A stretch of DNA of 64,000 nt, taken from assembly GCF_030372765.1 (NCBI RefSeq), contig NZ_JAUCMW010000014.1, positions 1 to 64,000 of the forward strand, read 5' to 3'. Both the position numbers and the translations under genes were made by a program. Positions within the stretch are counted from its first letter, which is position 1; every line of letters begins with the position of its first letter. Under the pieces are notes generated by a model. That model was not told the origin of the DNA and did not search any database. It saw only the letters and a program-made list of their open reading frames with translations. The stretch comes from Labilibaculum sp. K2S. GTDB lineage: Bacteria > Bacteroidota > Bacteroidia > Bacteroidales > Marinifilaceae. Shown here piece by piece: positions 9,366-18,027 of this stretch.

Positions 9366-9410
9366 TTGTGTATTGCCTTATTGCTTAGTGATTTTATTAA
9401 AATGCGACTA

Positions 9411-10418
9411 CTACTCTAAAATTTTCCGATAAACATCTAAATAAGCTTCTATCATTTTTTCCTGAGTAAATTTCAATTCTGCCCATTCTTTACAATACGC
9501 CCGGCTTACCCATTTAATTGAATCAACAGCAAGCACTGCTTCATCAATTGTATTCACCAAAAAGCCCGATTTGCCGGCCTGTATTAATTCCGGCATCGAT
9601 CCTCTGTTGAATGCGATTACAGGCGTTCCGCACAACATCGATTCGGCAACACTCAATCCGAATGGTTCGTTAAAGCTTATGGGATGCAGCAGGGCAAAAG
9701 CTTCACCCAAAAGTTTATTTCTTTCTTTGGGATTCGAATTGCCAACATACACAACAGCGTCATCATCAATAAAAGGTTTTACCTTCTTGTTAAAATAGTC
9801 CTGGTCTTGTATTAAACCCGACATAATGAGTTTCCTTCCAGCTTTCTTAGCTATTTGAATGGATTCGGATGTGCCTTTTTCAGGATGAATTCTGCCAAAA
9901 AACAGTAAATATTCCTTCGGATTCGGGTTGAAAGTAAAATCAGAAGATTTTATTCCGTTGTAAACAGTCGCTATGTAATCGAGCTCGGAACTGCGGTCGG
10001 AATTGCTAATAGAGACGTAAAAATTATTCTTGTTGTATTTTTTATAGACAGGAATAATTTTCGGTGACGAAAAACCATGAATAGTAGTTAACATGGGTGT
10101 TTTAATTAGCTTGGAATAACTAAGGGGTAAAAAATCATAGTTATTGTGTATCAGATCAAACTTGTCCGCCTGCTCCATCAAATTGCTAATGTGCAGGCAT
10201 TCCCAAACTTTTGGTTCAATAGTACTGTTTTCCGCATAAGCGGTCGCCGAGACATATTCCAATTTGCCTTTTGTATTCGAGTTTCCTGTTGCAAACAAGG
10301 TAACATCAATTCCTTTTTCAACAAGCCCTTCGGCGATATTCGAAGCTACCTGTTCCCATGGGCCATATTTTGTTGGCGGCGTTCTCCATGCAATAGGCGA
10401 TAATACAGCTATTTTCAT
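9411..10418 (-). CDS. GT4-type glycosyltransferase
   Basis: The product is 335 aa. It has the GT-B fold and belongs to family GT4. The N-terminus MKIAVLSPIAWRTPP...GPWEQVASNIAEGL is the acceptor-side Rossmann domain. The C-terminal half carries YLLFFGRIHPEKGTSESIQIAKKAG and EAFALLHPISFNEPFGLSVAESMLCGTPVIAFNRGSMPEL, the E-x7-E nucleotide-sugar motif. I chose the ATG at 10418, since the upstream in-frame start adds 11 residues ahead of the beta-strand that begins the fold. It lies 45 bp upstream of the GH130 gene and 94 bp downstream of the fused GT4. The donor sugar cannot be told from the sequence; a GDP-mannose donor would fit the GH130 neighbour (inference). Confidence 0.85.
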   Translation of the reverse strand: MKIAVLSPIAWRTPPTKYGPWEQVASNIAEGLVEKGIDVTLFATGNSNTKGKLEYVSATAYAENSTIEPKVWECLHISNLMEQADKFDLIHNNYDFLPLSYSKLIKTPMLTTIHGFSSPKIIPVYKKYNKNNFYVSISNSDRSSELDYIATVYNGIKSSDFTFNPNPKEYLLFFGRIHPEKGTSESIQIAKKAGRKLIMSGLIQDQDYFNKKVKPFIDDDAVVYVGNSNPKERNKLLGEAFALLHPISFNEPFGLSVAESMLCGTPVIAFNRGSMPELIQAGKSGFLVNTIDEAVLAVDSIKWVSRAYCKEWAELKFTQEKMIEAYLDVYRKILE

Positions 10419-10512
10419 GAGCTTATAAAAGTTTGTGTGGATTGTGTACACAATGAGCCACTGGTTCGTCTAAAATAGCGGTGCCTGCACACATTGCTTT
10501 ATCAGCAACACC

Positions 10513-12774
10513 TCAGTTAATTAAATTCTGCGATATTTTTTCAGGTGATCTTTTTTTTATGAAGCTTGCCTTATTGAAATCTTTATGCGCCTGCAGAACA
10601 GTTAGGTGTGAAATTAAATAAGCCAATGTGCTTTCTGCACCTTGATTGCGGTTAACACCATAACTTTCCAGTCCATCGCAGCAACCGTTCGTTTCAGAAT
10701 CATACAAACCTATCCGTAAATCATTTTCACCATGAAACCACATGTATGATGTGAATAATTTTTCCAGATATTCTATGTTTTTGGTCAATTTAAAAGCTTG
10801 CTTAAATAATAAAATCATTGCCATAGCATCAAGTGGCTGCTGAGCAAAGACAGCTCGTTTTCCATCTTTTTCGTACCAGCTGTCATTTCCAATTATCGAT
10901 AAATATCCATTGGCAAATGTTTTACTGATCAGAAACTCCATTGAACTGAATGCCGTTTTACGAATTTTATCGTCATTATGTATTTCAGCAGCATGCAGCA
11001 ACGCAAGTGGCAACATGGCATTGTCATAGGTTAAAAATGGTTCAAACCATCTCCAGCTATCCGAACTGTTTGTTTCATAACTTTCAACCAGCTTTTTTGA
11101 CAGACGGCTTAGCAGCTCGGTCATTGAATCATCGGCAGGATTTCTTTTCAAATAATAGCTGATTCCAATTATTGTGTTGGCAATACTCCTAATTGATTTT
11201 AGTTTATCGAAAACAGGAACTGCTTTTTTAAAAATGGATTCACCCGATTGATAATATGAATAATTGGGGGGATTGCTAAGCAAGTAGCCTAGTGCCCAAA
11301 TGGTTCTTCCAAAAGAATCTTCCGATCCAACTTCATCAAGAAAACTACGATCGAAGCCGAGGAAATTCCGAAATGTTCCATCTTCGTTTTGCATATAATG
11401 TATATAGCTCAAATAGATCGGGCACAATTCGAGAGCCTTGTAATTATTTTTTCCCTTATAGGCCAGCAAAGCCATTAATAATGCTCTGGCGTTATCATCT
11501 AAACAGTAACCATCTTTTAAATTTGGGATATTAAATTTAGCATGTTGTATAATTCCGGTATCATCAGTTAATCGGTGTATGTGTCGAAGCGACAATGGGG
11601 GCATATTCAAAATATCAAATGACTGCTCCTTTATTTCTATTTCGTCTTGCAGTGTATCAAACATCAGGTTATTGTATTTAATCCCTGTTTTAGGCCACGT
11701 TAGATTTCTCCCATATTCATATGCTTTTTTCCGCAGAGCATGTAAGGTCTCGGGCTCATCCAGCAGCTCAATCAAAATATCTGTCAGTTGGTTCGAGTTG
11801 TGGAAATCAAATAGGCGGCCTACTCCGTTGGCTAATAATTCGGTGGCGTGCCAGTATGGGGTCGAGATAACGGCCGAACCTGCACCCACTGCATAAGACA
11901 AGGTGCCACTTGTAATTTGGGCTTCGTTGTTATAGGGTGTTATATAAATATCCGAAGCATATAAATATTTAAATAAATCTTCCTGAGGAACATACTCGTT
12001 TGGTATTATTACGTGATCTTCAAGGGTAAGATCTTTAATAAGTTGTCTTAGATATACCAAATACTCATCGCCCGAAGAGCGCATAACACTTGGATGAATT
12101 TTCCCTAATACCAGATAGATAATATTTGGATGCTTTTTAACGAGCTTTGGCAATGCTTTTATGGCTACCTCAATGCCCTTATTTCGGCTCAAAAAACCAA
12201 ATGTTAAAAGGATTTTTTTCTCTTCGAGTTTGAACTCTTTCTTTACTTTTTTCTGATCAAAATGAAAGTCCGGCACTCCATGTTCAATAAATGCAATTTT
12301 TTCTCTGGGAACATCATATATATCTGTGAGAAAATCAATTGCTTTTAGATTCATTACAACAACCATATTTGCCATTTTGCATATTTCCTTTAGAATGGCT
12401 TTTTCGGTGTATGATGGAGTATTACTAATGGTATGAAGGGTAACTACCAAATGTATTTTAAGGCTGTGCAGCAAGGAAAGGATGTATATGCCACTTTGTC
12501 CGCCAAAAATTCCAAATTCATGTTGAAGAATGCAAACATCCGCTCCGCTATTGTTTATGTGTTTTGCTGCAGCGATATACTCATTTCTATTTTCCTGCTG
12601 AATAGTTAGTTTTACTTCTTTCGGATACGAATATTTTTCATCCGAGTTATTTATGGCAACAATAAATCCTTTATTGTTAGTACTGTCACCCGCCATAGAA
12701 TAGTATAGGTCGCGTGTGAAGCTTCCTATTCCACACTCTCGTGGGGGATAAGTCCCGATGTAGACAAATTTCAT
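10513..12774 (-). CDS. GT4 glycosyltransferase fused to an (alpha/alpha)-barrel-like domain
   Basis: The product is 753 aa, about twice the usual GT4 length. Residues 1 to about 375 are a complete GT4: MKFVYIGTYPPRECGIGSFT, ILLTFGFLSRNKGIEVAIKALP, and the donor-site region DIYITPYNNEAQITSGTLSYAVGAGSAVISTPYWHATELL. Residues about 395-750 form a separate helical domain with DDNARALLMALLAYKG, DEVGSEDSFGRTIWALGYLLS, QQPLDAMAMILLFKQAF and NQGAESTLAYLISH. This looks like a six-hairpin (alpha/alpha)6 toroid of the kind seen in glycosidases and epimerases. The fusion suggests coupled synthesis and trimming of a glycan, or a regulatory glycan-binding role (inference). It is the first gene of the cluster; an imperfect inverted repeat lies in its upstream region. 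Confidence 0.8.
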   Translation of the reverse strand: MKFVYIGTYPPRECGIGSFTRDLYYSMAGDSTNNKGFIVAINNSDEKYSYPKEVKLTIQQENRNEYIAAAKHINNSGADVCILQHEFGIFGGQSGIYILSLLHSLKIHLVVTLHTISNTPSYTEKAILKEICKMANMVVVMNLKAIDFLTDIYDVPREKIAFIEHGVPDFHFDQKKVKKEFKLEEKKILLTFGFLSRNKGIEVAIKALPKLVKKHPNIIYLVLGKIHPSVMRSSGDEYLVYLRQLIKDLTLEDHVIIPNEYVPQEDLFKYLYASDIYITPYNNEAQITSGTLSYAVGAGSAVISTPYWHATELLANGVGRLFDFHNSNQLTDILIELLDEPETLHALRKKAYEYGRNLTWPKTGIKYNNLMFDTLQDEIEIKEQSFDILNMPPLSLRHIHRLTDDTGIIQHAKFNIPNLKDGYCLDDNARALLMALLAYKGKNNYKALELCPIYLSYIHYMQNEDGTFRNFLGFDRSFLDEVGSEDSFGRTIWALGYLLSNPPNYSYYQSGESIFKKAVPVFDKLKSIRSIANTIIGISYYLKRNPADDSMTELLSRLSKKLVESYETNSSDSWRWFEPFLTYDNAMLPLALLHAAEIHNDDKIRKTAFSSMEFLISKTFANGYLSIIGNDSWYEKDGKRAVFAQQPLDAMAMILLFKQAFKLTKNIEYLEKLFTSYMWFHGENDLRIGLYDSETNGCCDGLESYGVNRNQGAESTLAYLISHLTVLQAHKDFNKASFIKKRSPEKISQNLIN

Positions 12775-13194
12775 ATTTCGTAATTTTTAAAAGAATATTA
12801 AAACAGCTTTACTATTTCAAGATATTGTCCTGTTTGATAGGAGTTTTTTTTAAAGGTAGGACAGGACTCTGTTAAAGATAGTGAAATATCTTGAATTTTA
12901 AGGTGTTAAGGGGGTGTAAAAGGACTTGCAATAGGAGAATATTAGTTTGCAGCGACTCTTTTAACATGTGATTTATCCTACTTTCGCCAACACTTATTTA
13001 CATTTCCTGACCTTATCTGCCATTGCCACTGCTTTTTGCAGGCTAATGATATTTACGGGCACCATTGTTCCACATTTTGCTAAATTGGTGTTGATAATTT
13101 TTGTTTAGCATTCTGTTTGCTATATTGCTTGTGTTAAATGACAAAACAGTTCAGACTAAGTTTTGAACCGCAGCAGTGATTAAGGAAGATATAC
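12775..13194. other. divergent intergenic region with imperfect inverted repeat
   Basis: No gene is visible. It separates the minus-strand GT4 cluster from the plus-strand AlkX-like gene, so it should hold both promoters. Arms TTCAAGATATT (12816-12826) and AATATCTTGAA (12885-12895) pair perfectly, and the inner arms GTCCTG (12827-12832) and CAGGAC (12862-12867) extend the pairing. This could be an operator or a leader structure for the glycosyltransferase operon. Confidence 0.5.
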
Positions 13195-14394
13195 ATGACC
13201 AAAATAAAAGAAACACTTTCTATTCAAGAAGCCAGAAAACTGGTGTTGCTATCACAAAAGTTACCTCCGGCAAAGCAGACAGGTAGAGCACTTGAAGCTA
13301 CTCTGTTGGCTGTTGAGCATCTTGGTTATATTCAAATTGATACCATTTCGGTGATTCAGCGGGCTCATCATCATACATTATGGAATCGAAATCCTTCTTA
13401 TGAAACTTCCCATCTCGAGAAACTGATTGCTGACAAAAAAGTTTTTGAATATTGGTCTCATGCAGCTTCTTATTTGCCTATGTGTGATTACCGTTTCAGT
13501 TTGGTGCGCAAACAGGAAATTGCAAGTGGTAAGCAGAAGCATTGGTACGATCGCGATGAGAAGTTGATGAAATTGGTATTGAAGCGCATTACCAGTGAGG
13601 GGCCCTTAATGGCGAAGGATTTTGAGTATTCAGGTAAAAAGAAAATGGATTGGGCAAGCAAGCCTGCCAAACGTGCTTTGGAATATCTGTTTATGCAGGG
13701 CGATCTGATGATTCCTTACCGGCAAAATTTCCACAAAGTTTATGATCTTACGGAAAGAGTACTTCCTGAGGATATTGATACTTCAGAGCCTTCGCAGGAT
13801 GAGTACGCTCGTTTTTTAATCACACGCTATTTGCAGGCCAACGGATTGGGACAAACCTCTGAAATGGTCTATTTACTGAAAAACACCAAAGCTCTTATTT
13901 CTGCCACTTTGCAGGAAATGCATTTGAATGGTGAATTGATACAGCTTGCTGTTGGCGAAAATAATTATTACACTTTGTCGGATTCGCTTGAATTATTGAA
14001 TAAACCTCTGTCTCGCAGCAAACTAAAAATACTGTCACCATTTGACAACCTGTTGATTCAACGCAAGCGCATACAAACAATTTTTGATTTTAATTATCAG
14101 ATTGAGTGTTATGTACCTGAGCCAAAACGTCGGTATGGTTATTTTTCTCTTCCCATTTTATGGGATGGCAGTTTGGTTGCACGAATGGATTGTAAAGCGG
14201 ACCGAAAAGAATCGCTCTTTCATATTCAGCACCTTGTATTGGAGCCAGGTTTGGTGAAAACGGATGCTTTCATTCTTGCCCTTTGCAAAGAACTTGAATT
14301 TTTTATGCAGTTTAATAATTGCAGTAATCTCAAATTGCACAGAACTACTCCTAGCTACTTCAAACTTGTATTTCAAACTGCTGTTAACGTTTAA
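13195..14394 (+). CDS. YcaQ/AlkX-like winged-helix DNA glycosylase
   Basis: The product is 399 aa and matches the HTH_42 (YcaQ/AlkZ/AlkX) family. The N-terminal winged-helix region begins LSIQEARKLVLLSQ. The catalytic Q-x-D motif is visible as YIQIDTISVIQRAHHHTLWNR (Gln47, Asp49). Further conserved blocks are FEYWSHAASYLP and LSPFDNLLIQRKR near residue 285. In this family the Q-x-D/Q-x-Q motif unhooks bulky N7-alkylguanine and interstrand crosslinks; the QxD form is characteristic of the YcaQ (AlkX) branch. It stands alone, transcribed away from the GT cluster. The length is normal and all motifs are intact. Confidence 0.85.
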   Translation: MTKIKETLSIQEARKLVLLSQKLPPAKQTGRALEATLLAVEHLGYIQIDTISVIQRAHHHTLWNRNPSYETSHLEKLIADKKVFEYWSHAASYLPMCDYRFSLVRKQEIASGKQKHWYDRDEKLMKLVLKRITSEGPLMAKDFEYSGKKKMDWASKPAKRALEYLFMQGDLMIPYRQNFHKVYDLTERVLPEDIDTSEPSQDEYARFLITRYLQANGLGQTSEMVYLLKNTKALISATLQEMHLNGELIQLAVGENNYYTLSDSLELLNKPLSRSKLKILSPFDNLLIQRKRIQTIFDFNYQIECYVPEPKRRYGYFSLPILWDGSLVARMDCKADRKESLFHIQHLVLEPGLVKTDAFILALCKELEFFMQFNNCSNLKLHRTTPSYFKLVFQTAVNV

Positions 14395-14447
14395 TCAGGT
14401 GAAAAATACGGATGATAAATTGTTGTCGGAGAAAGAATAGATTGTAA

Positions 14448-14708
14448 TTACTCCCGTTCACTTCCTATTTTAGAAACGATACTCATTTTGCTCATCATAT
14501 ACTCATGTGAGTTTTTGGTATGCGGTAGGGTGCAATCAGAGCAATTTTTAAATCCGTTTGTATATTTAAAATTACCTCCGCATTTATCTTTTAGCATGTA
14601 TAATGGGCAGTAGCAAAACAAACAATTAAACTCTTCTTCGTTTTCTACTTTATGACAAGGGAAATATTCGCACTTTTTATTCTGGAAAAACTTGTAATTT
14701 TCTGACAT
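14448..14708 (-). CDS. cysteine-rich small domain protein (PF04071-like)
   Basis: The product is 86 aa with nine cysteines in a tight order: KKCEYFPCHK, then NCLFCYCPLY, then DKCGGNF, then NCSDCTLPH, plus His residues. This matches the cysteine-rich small domain family, assumed to bind metal and known in anaerobes, sometimes beside cobamide genes. No such neighbour is present here; it is convergent with the AlkX-like gene. Cytosolic, function unknown. Confidence 0.75.
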   Translation of the reverse strand: MSENYKFFQNKKCEYFPCHKVENEEEFNCLFCYCPLYMLKDKCGGNFKYTNGFKNCSDCTLPHTKNSHEYMMSKMSIVSKIGSERE

Positions 14709-15235
14709 ATTTCAAACTCTTATTCTTCTTAAGTCATTATCAATTTAATGCAAAGCTAACTATTGGGGGTATTTATTCCAATTAAATATCTTTTTCCCTG
14801 GAATTATTGATCTTCATATAAATTGTTTTTTGCCTGTTTACTATTTGCTTGTGAAAGGATTTAATTAGCTGGGTTTTATAGATGAAGCTTCATTGAATTA
14901 CATGTTTATGAAAATTGTTTAAAATGCCTGAATAGGTTCTGTGCAACAAATGTATGTGAGATCCAATTAATTTACAAAATTGAAGAAATGCACATTTTTG
15001 TAAAATTATATTTTATATCAGTATATGAGTGTGTTGCGTGTGTTTGTTTGGCGGGATTTTTTGCTTATTTGTGTTTTTGTATTTATTAGAGTACTTTTGT
15101 TGTGTAGAAACAATTAAGGACTATTGCTTTCATTTAATAATGTTTTAGGCTTTATAACTTAAAGACAGTATGCCTAATTATAGTAATTGTCTCTATTCTA
15201 ACAATAAATGTGAATTTAATATAAATACAATTTTT
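14709..15235. other. intergenic region, nothing recognised
   Basis: About 0.5 kb of AT-rich sequence between a minus-strand and a plus-strand gene, presumably with both promoters. No repeat, RNA gene or clear promoter box was recognised. An in-frame ATG at 15170 could extend the following gene by 22 residues. Confidence 0.4.
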
Positions 15236-15676
15236 ATGATTAATTACAAGACATACACCTCAATTGCTAAACCTGATGGTATAGAAAGAGAAGCTGTCGT
15301 AAGCTTTTTGTATAAGCATTTAGGCGAGTACGGCGATGCTAAGGAAGATATTGAAAAGGCAATTATTTATGCAGTTAAAGATGAGCCGGTAGCAGGAGGC
15401 TTTGTTTTAGTGGCCAGAAACAATGAAGAAATAGTTGGTGCTGTGGTGGTTAATAGAACCGGAATGGAAGGTTATATTCCTGAGAATATTTTGGTGTATA
15501 TAGCTGTACATGAATTTCAAAGAGGAAAAGGTCTTGGTAAAGGCTTAATGAATGAGGCGGTTAAAATTAGCAAAGGTGATATTGCTTTGCATGTTGAGCC
15601 GGAAAACCCAGCCCGGTTTTTATATGAAAAAATAGGTTTTAGCAGCAAGTATGTAGAAATGCGATTGAAAAAGTAA
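15236..15676 (+). CDS. GNAT family N-acetyltransferase
   Basis: The product is 146 aa from the ATG at 15236, the start that fits the family length; 168 aa if the ATG at 15170 is used. The acetyl-CoA binding motif A is clear: NILVYIAVHEFQRGKGLGKGLMNEAV (R/Q-x-x-G-x-G/A), followed by IALHVEPENPARFLYEKIGFSSKYVEM, the C-terminal GNAT motif B. The substrate is unknown. It lies 61 bp upstream of an M20 amidohydrolase and two racemase-family genes on the same strand, so it may acetylate or process amino acids in the same pathway (inference). Confidence 0.8.
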   Translation: MINYKTYTSIAKPDGIEREAVVSFLYKHLGEYGDAKEDIEKAIIYAVKDEPVAGGFVLVARNNEEIVGAVVVNRTGMEGYIPENILVYIAVHEFQRGKGLGKGLMNEAVKISKGDIALHVEPENPARFLYEKIGFSSKYVEMRLKK

Positions 15677-15737
15677 AGGCATGCCTATTCATGCAATTGA
15701 TATTTTTAATTGAACAACATTCTATAATATCTGGTAC

Positions 15738-16871
15738 ATGAACAAGAAAATAATTGCACTTCGAAGAGAATTACATAAATATCCCGAAGTTTCAAATTGC
15801 GAATATCAGACTACCGACCGTATCATAAACTTCATCGATGAGTACAAGCCCGATGAGGTGATCAGACTTGGAGATAAAGGGGTATTGTTTGTTTTCAAAG
15901 GTGCTGAACAAGGAGAAACCCTGATGTTTAGATGCGAGTTGGATGCTCTTCCTATTCAGGAAATTTCAGGACTTGAATATACTTCTGTAAATAAGGGAGT
16001 ATCGCATGTATGCGGACACGATGGACACATGGCTATAATAGTGGGTTTGGCTCGTGAAATAGCAAACGATCGTCCAACCAAAGGAAAAGTAATTTTACTT
16101 TTTCAGCCAGCCGAAGAGGTGGAGCAGGGTGCATGTGATGTATTGGAAAATGTGAATTTCAAAAACAACGAACCCGATTATCTCTTTGCGCTGCACAATA
16201 TCCCTGGAGTTAAGAAAAATAGAATAGTTCTTAAAAATGGAAGTTTTGCTTCCGGATCAAAAGGCATGACTGTTCAACTTACCGGAAAAACATCTCATGC
16301 GGCCGAACCTCAGGATGGCATTAGTCCTGCTGGTGCAATTTCTCAAATAATCAGCAAACTGCATGATTTGAGGTCAGATAAAACCCTGTTTAGCGATTTT
16401 ATTTTACTAACCATCATCCACATTCAATTGGGTGAAATATCTTTTGGTACTTCTCCAGGTTATGCCGAAATGAGAATTACATTGCGTGCTTTTGAAAATG
16501 AAGATTTAATATTGCTTACTTCTTTGTGCGAGAAAATAGTAAAGGACGTTGCGAAATCGGAAAGACTGGCTTGTGAAATAAGCTATACCGAAGTATTCCC
16601 GGCAACAATGAACAATGATGTTTGTGTTGGCATTGTAGAACAAGCCTCAAAGCAGATTGGTTTGGATGTAGAGCATATTAAAATGCCCTATAAGTGGTCG
16701 GAAGACTTTGGCTACTATACGGAAAAATTCAATGCCTGTTATTTTGGATTGGGCTCAGGAACTGAGCAGCCTCAACTTCATAATCCCGATTTCGATTTTC
16801 CTGATGATGTCATTGAAACAGGAATAAATCTTTTTTATACGATTTACAAAAGTACTTTCAGTCATGATTGA
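15738..16871 (+). CDS. M20D-type amidohydrolase (N-acyl-amino acid deacylase)
   Basis: The product is 377 aa. It follows the M20D/AbgB-HipO layout: LRRELHKYPEVSNCEYQT at the N-terminus, metal-site motif VCGHDGHMA near residue 91, FQPAEEVEQGA with the catalytic Glu near residue 124, and a lid domain containing GKTSHAAEP. C-terminal GLGSGTEQPQLHNPDFDFPD completes the site. Family members hydrolyse N-acyl amino acids or related amides. No signal peptide, so cytoplasmic. Its last 8 bases overlap the alanine racemase start, a sign of translational coupling. Confidence 0.85.
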   Translation: MNKKIIALRRELHKYPEVSNCEYQTTDRIINFIDEYKPDEVIRLGDKGVLFVFKGAEQGETLMFRCELDALPIQEISGLEYTSVNKGVSHVCGHDGHMAIIVGLAREIANDRPTKGKVILLFQPAEEVEQGACDVLENVNFKNNEPDYLFALHNIPGVKKNRIVLKNGSFASGSKGMTVQLTGKTSHAAEPQDGISPAGAISQIISKLHDLRSDKTLFSDFILLTIIHIQLGEISFGTSPGYAEMRITLRAFENEDLILLTSLCEKIVKDVAKSERLACEISYTEVFPATMNNDVCVGIVEQASKQIGLDVEHIKMPYKWSEDFGYYTEKFNACYFGLGSGTEQPQLHNPDFDFPDDVIETGINLFYTIYKSTFSHD

Positions 16872-18015
16872 TAATTCAACAATATCACTAAGTGAAAAAT
16901 CAATTAAAAATAACATTTCTTTTCTACGATCGAAACTTGGCGATACAGTAAAAATATCAGCTGTGGTGAAAGCCAATGCCTATGGACATGGGATCGAACA
17001 AATTGTTCCCGTATTCGAGAAATATGGCATTGATCATTATTCGGTGTTCGATTACAGCGAAGCCATTCGCGTTTACAATTGCCTTTCCAAATCATCTTCA
17101 ATAATGGTTATGGGTTGGTTGAGCGAAAAGGATATCAGAGATGCAATCGAAAAAGAAATAGAATTCTTTGTATTCAATATTGAGCGCTTGCAGTTGGCTG
17201 TGAAATTTGCCAAAGAACTTGGTTTACAAGCAAAAATTCATCTCGAAACTGAAACTGGAATGAATCGTTCAGGACTAAATGGGACTGAATTGAATGCTGC
17301 AATTGCTGTTATCAAAGAAAATATTGACCATATCGAGCTAACAGGGTTCTGTACGCATCTAGCTGGAGCCGAAAGTGTTTCGAATCATTTCAGAATACAG
17401 AATCAGTTGCAAAAGTATCAGGAAATGGCAGGCGAATTGGATGTAAATAATTTGAAACCAAAGTATAAACATGTTGCTAATTCTGCCGCAAGTTTTGTTT
17501 ATCCTGAAACAAGAATGGATTTGGTAAGAATTGGAATTATGCTTTATGGTTTTTGGTCGAGTACCGAAGTGTTTGTTCAGTACATTAATAACCAGGATGA
17601 TATGGCAGATCCGCTAAAAAGAATACTTGGATGGCAAAGTCAGATTATGGCTGTTAAAGAAATTAAACGTGGTGAATTCGTAGGATATGGAATTTCATAC
17701 CTTGCTCAATCCAAGATTACAACAGCATTGGTTCCTGTTGGATATTCTTTTGGCTATAGTCGTTCATTGAGTAATAAAGGCCGTGTTCTCATTCGTGGTC
17801 ATCAATGCAGTGTGATTGGTGTTGTAAACATGAATATGATTATAATTGATGTGACTCATCTTAAAAATGTGGAAGTTGGAGATAAAGTTGTTTTGATTGG
17901 CAAACAGGGCAAATTAGAAATAAAGGTGAGCGCTTTTAGTGAAATTAGTGATGAGCTGAATTATGAAATATTGGCACATTTATCAGAAAGTATAACTCGT
18001 AGAGTACTCAAATAA
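16864..18015 (+). CDS. alr: alanine racemase
   Basis: The product is 383 aa, the usual length. The PLP-lysine motif VVKANAYGHG places the Schiff-base lysine at residue 36. The C-terminal beta domain has EFVGYGISYLAQ, with the second catalytic Tyr in GYG, and GVVNMNMIIIDVTH, the substrate-pocket block. It interconverts L- and D-alanine in the cytoplasm. Since the gene sits in an operon with an amidohydrolase and another racemase rather than with cell-wall genes, it may be a catabolic or specialised paralog (inference). Confidence 0.85.
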   Translation: MIDNSTISLSEKSIKNNISFLRSKLGDTVKISAVVKANAYGHGIEQIVPVFEKYGIDHYSVFDYSEAIRVYNCLSKSSSIMVMGWLSEKDIRDAIEKEIEFFVFNIERLQLAVKFAKELGLQAKIHLETETGMNRSGLNGTELNAAIAVIKENIDHIELTGFCTHLAGAESVSNHFRIQNQLQKYQEMAGELDVNNLKPKYKHVANSAASFVYPETRMDLVRIGIMLYGFWSSTEVFVQYINNQDDMADPLKRILGWQSQIMAVKEIKRGEFVGYGISYLAQSKITTALVPVGYSFGYSRSLSNKGRVLIRGHQCSVIGVVNMNMIIIDVTHLKNVEVGDKVVLIGKQGKLEIKVSAFSEISDELNYEILAHLSESITRRVLK

Positions 18016-18027
18016 AACATAGAAATA

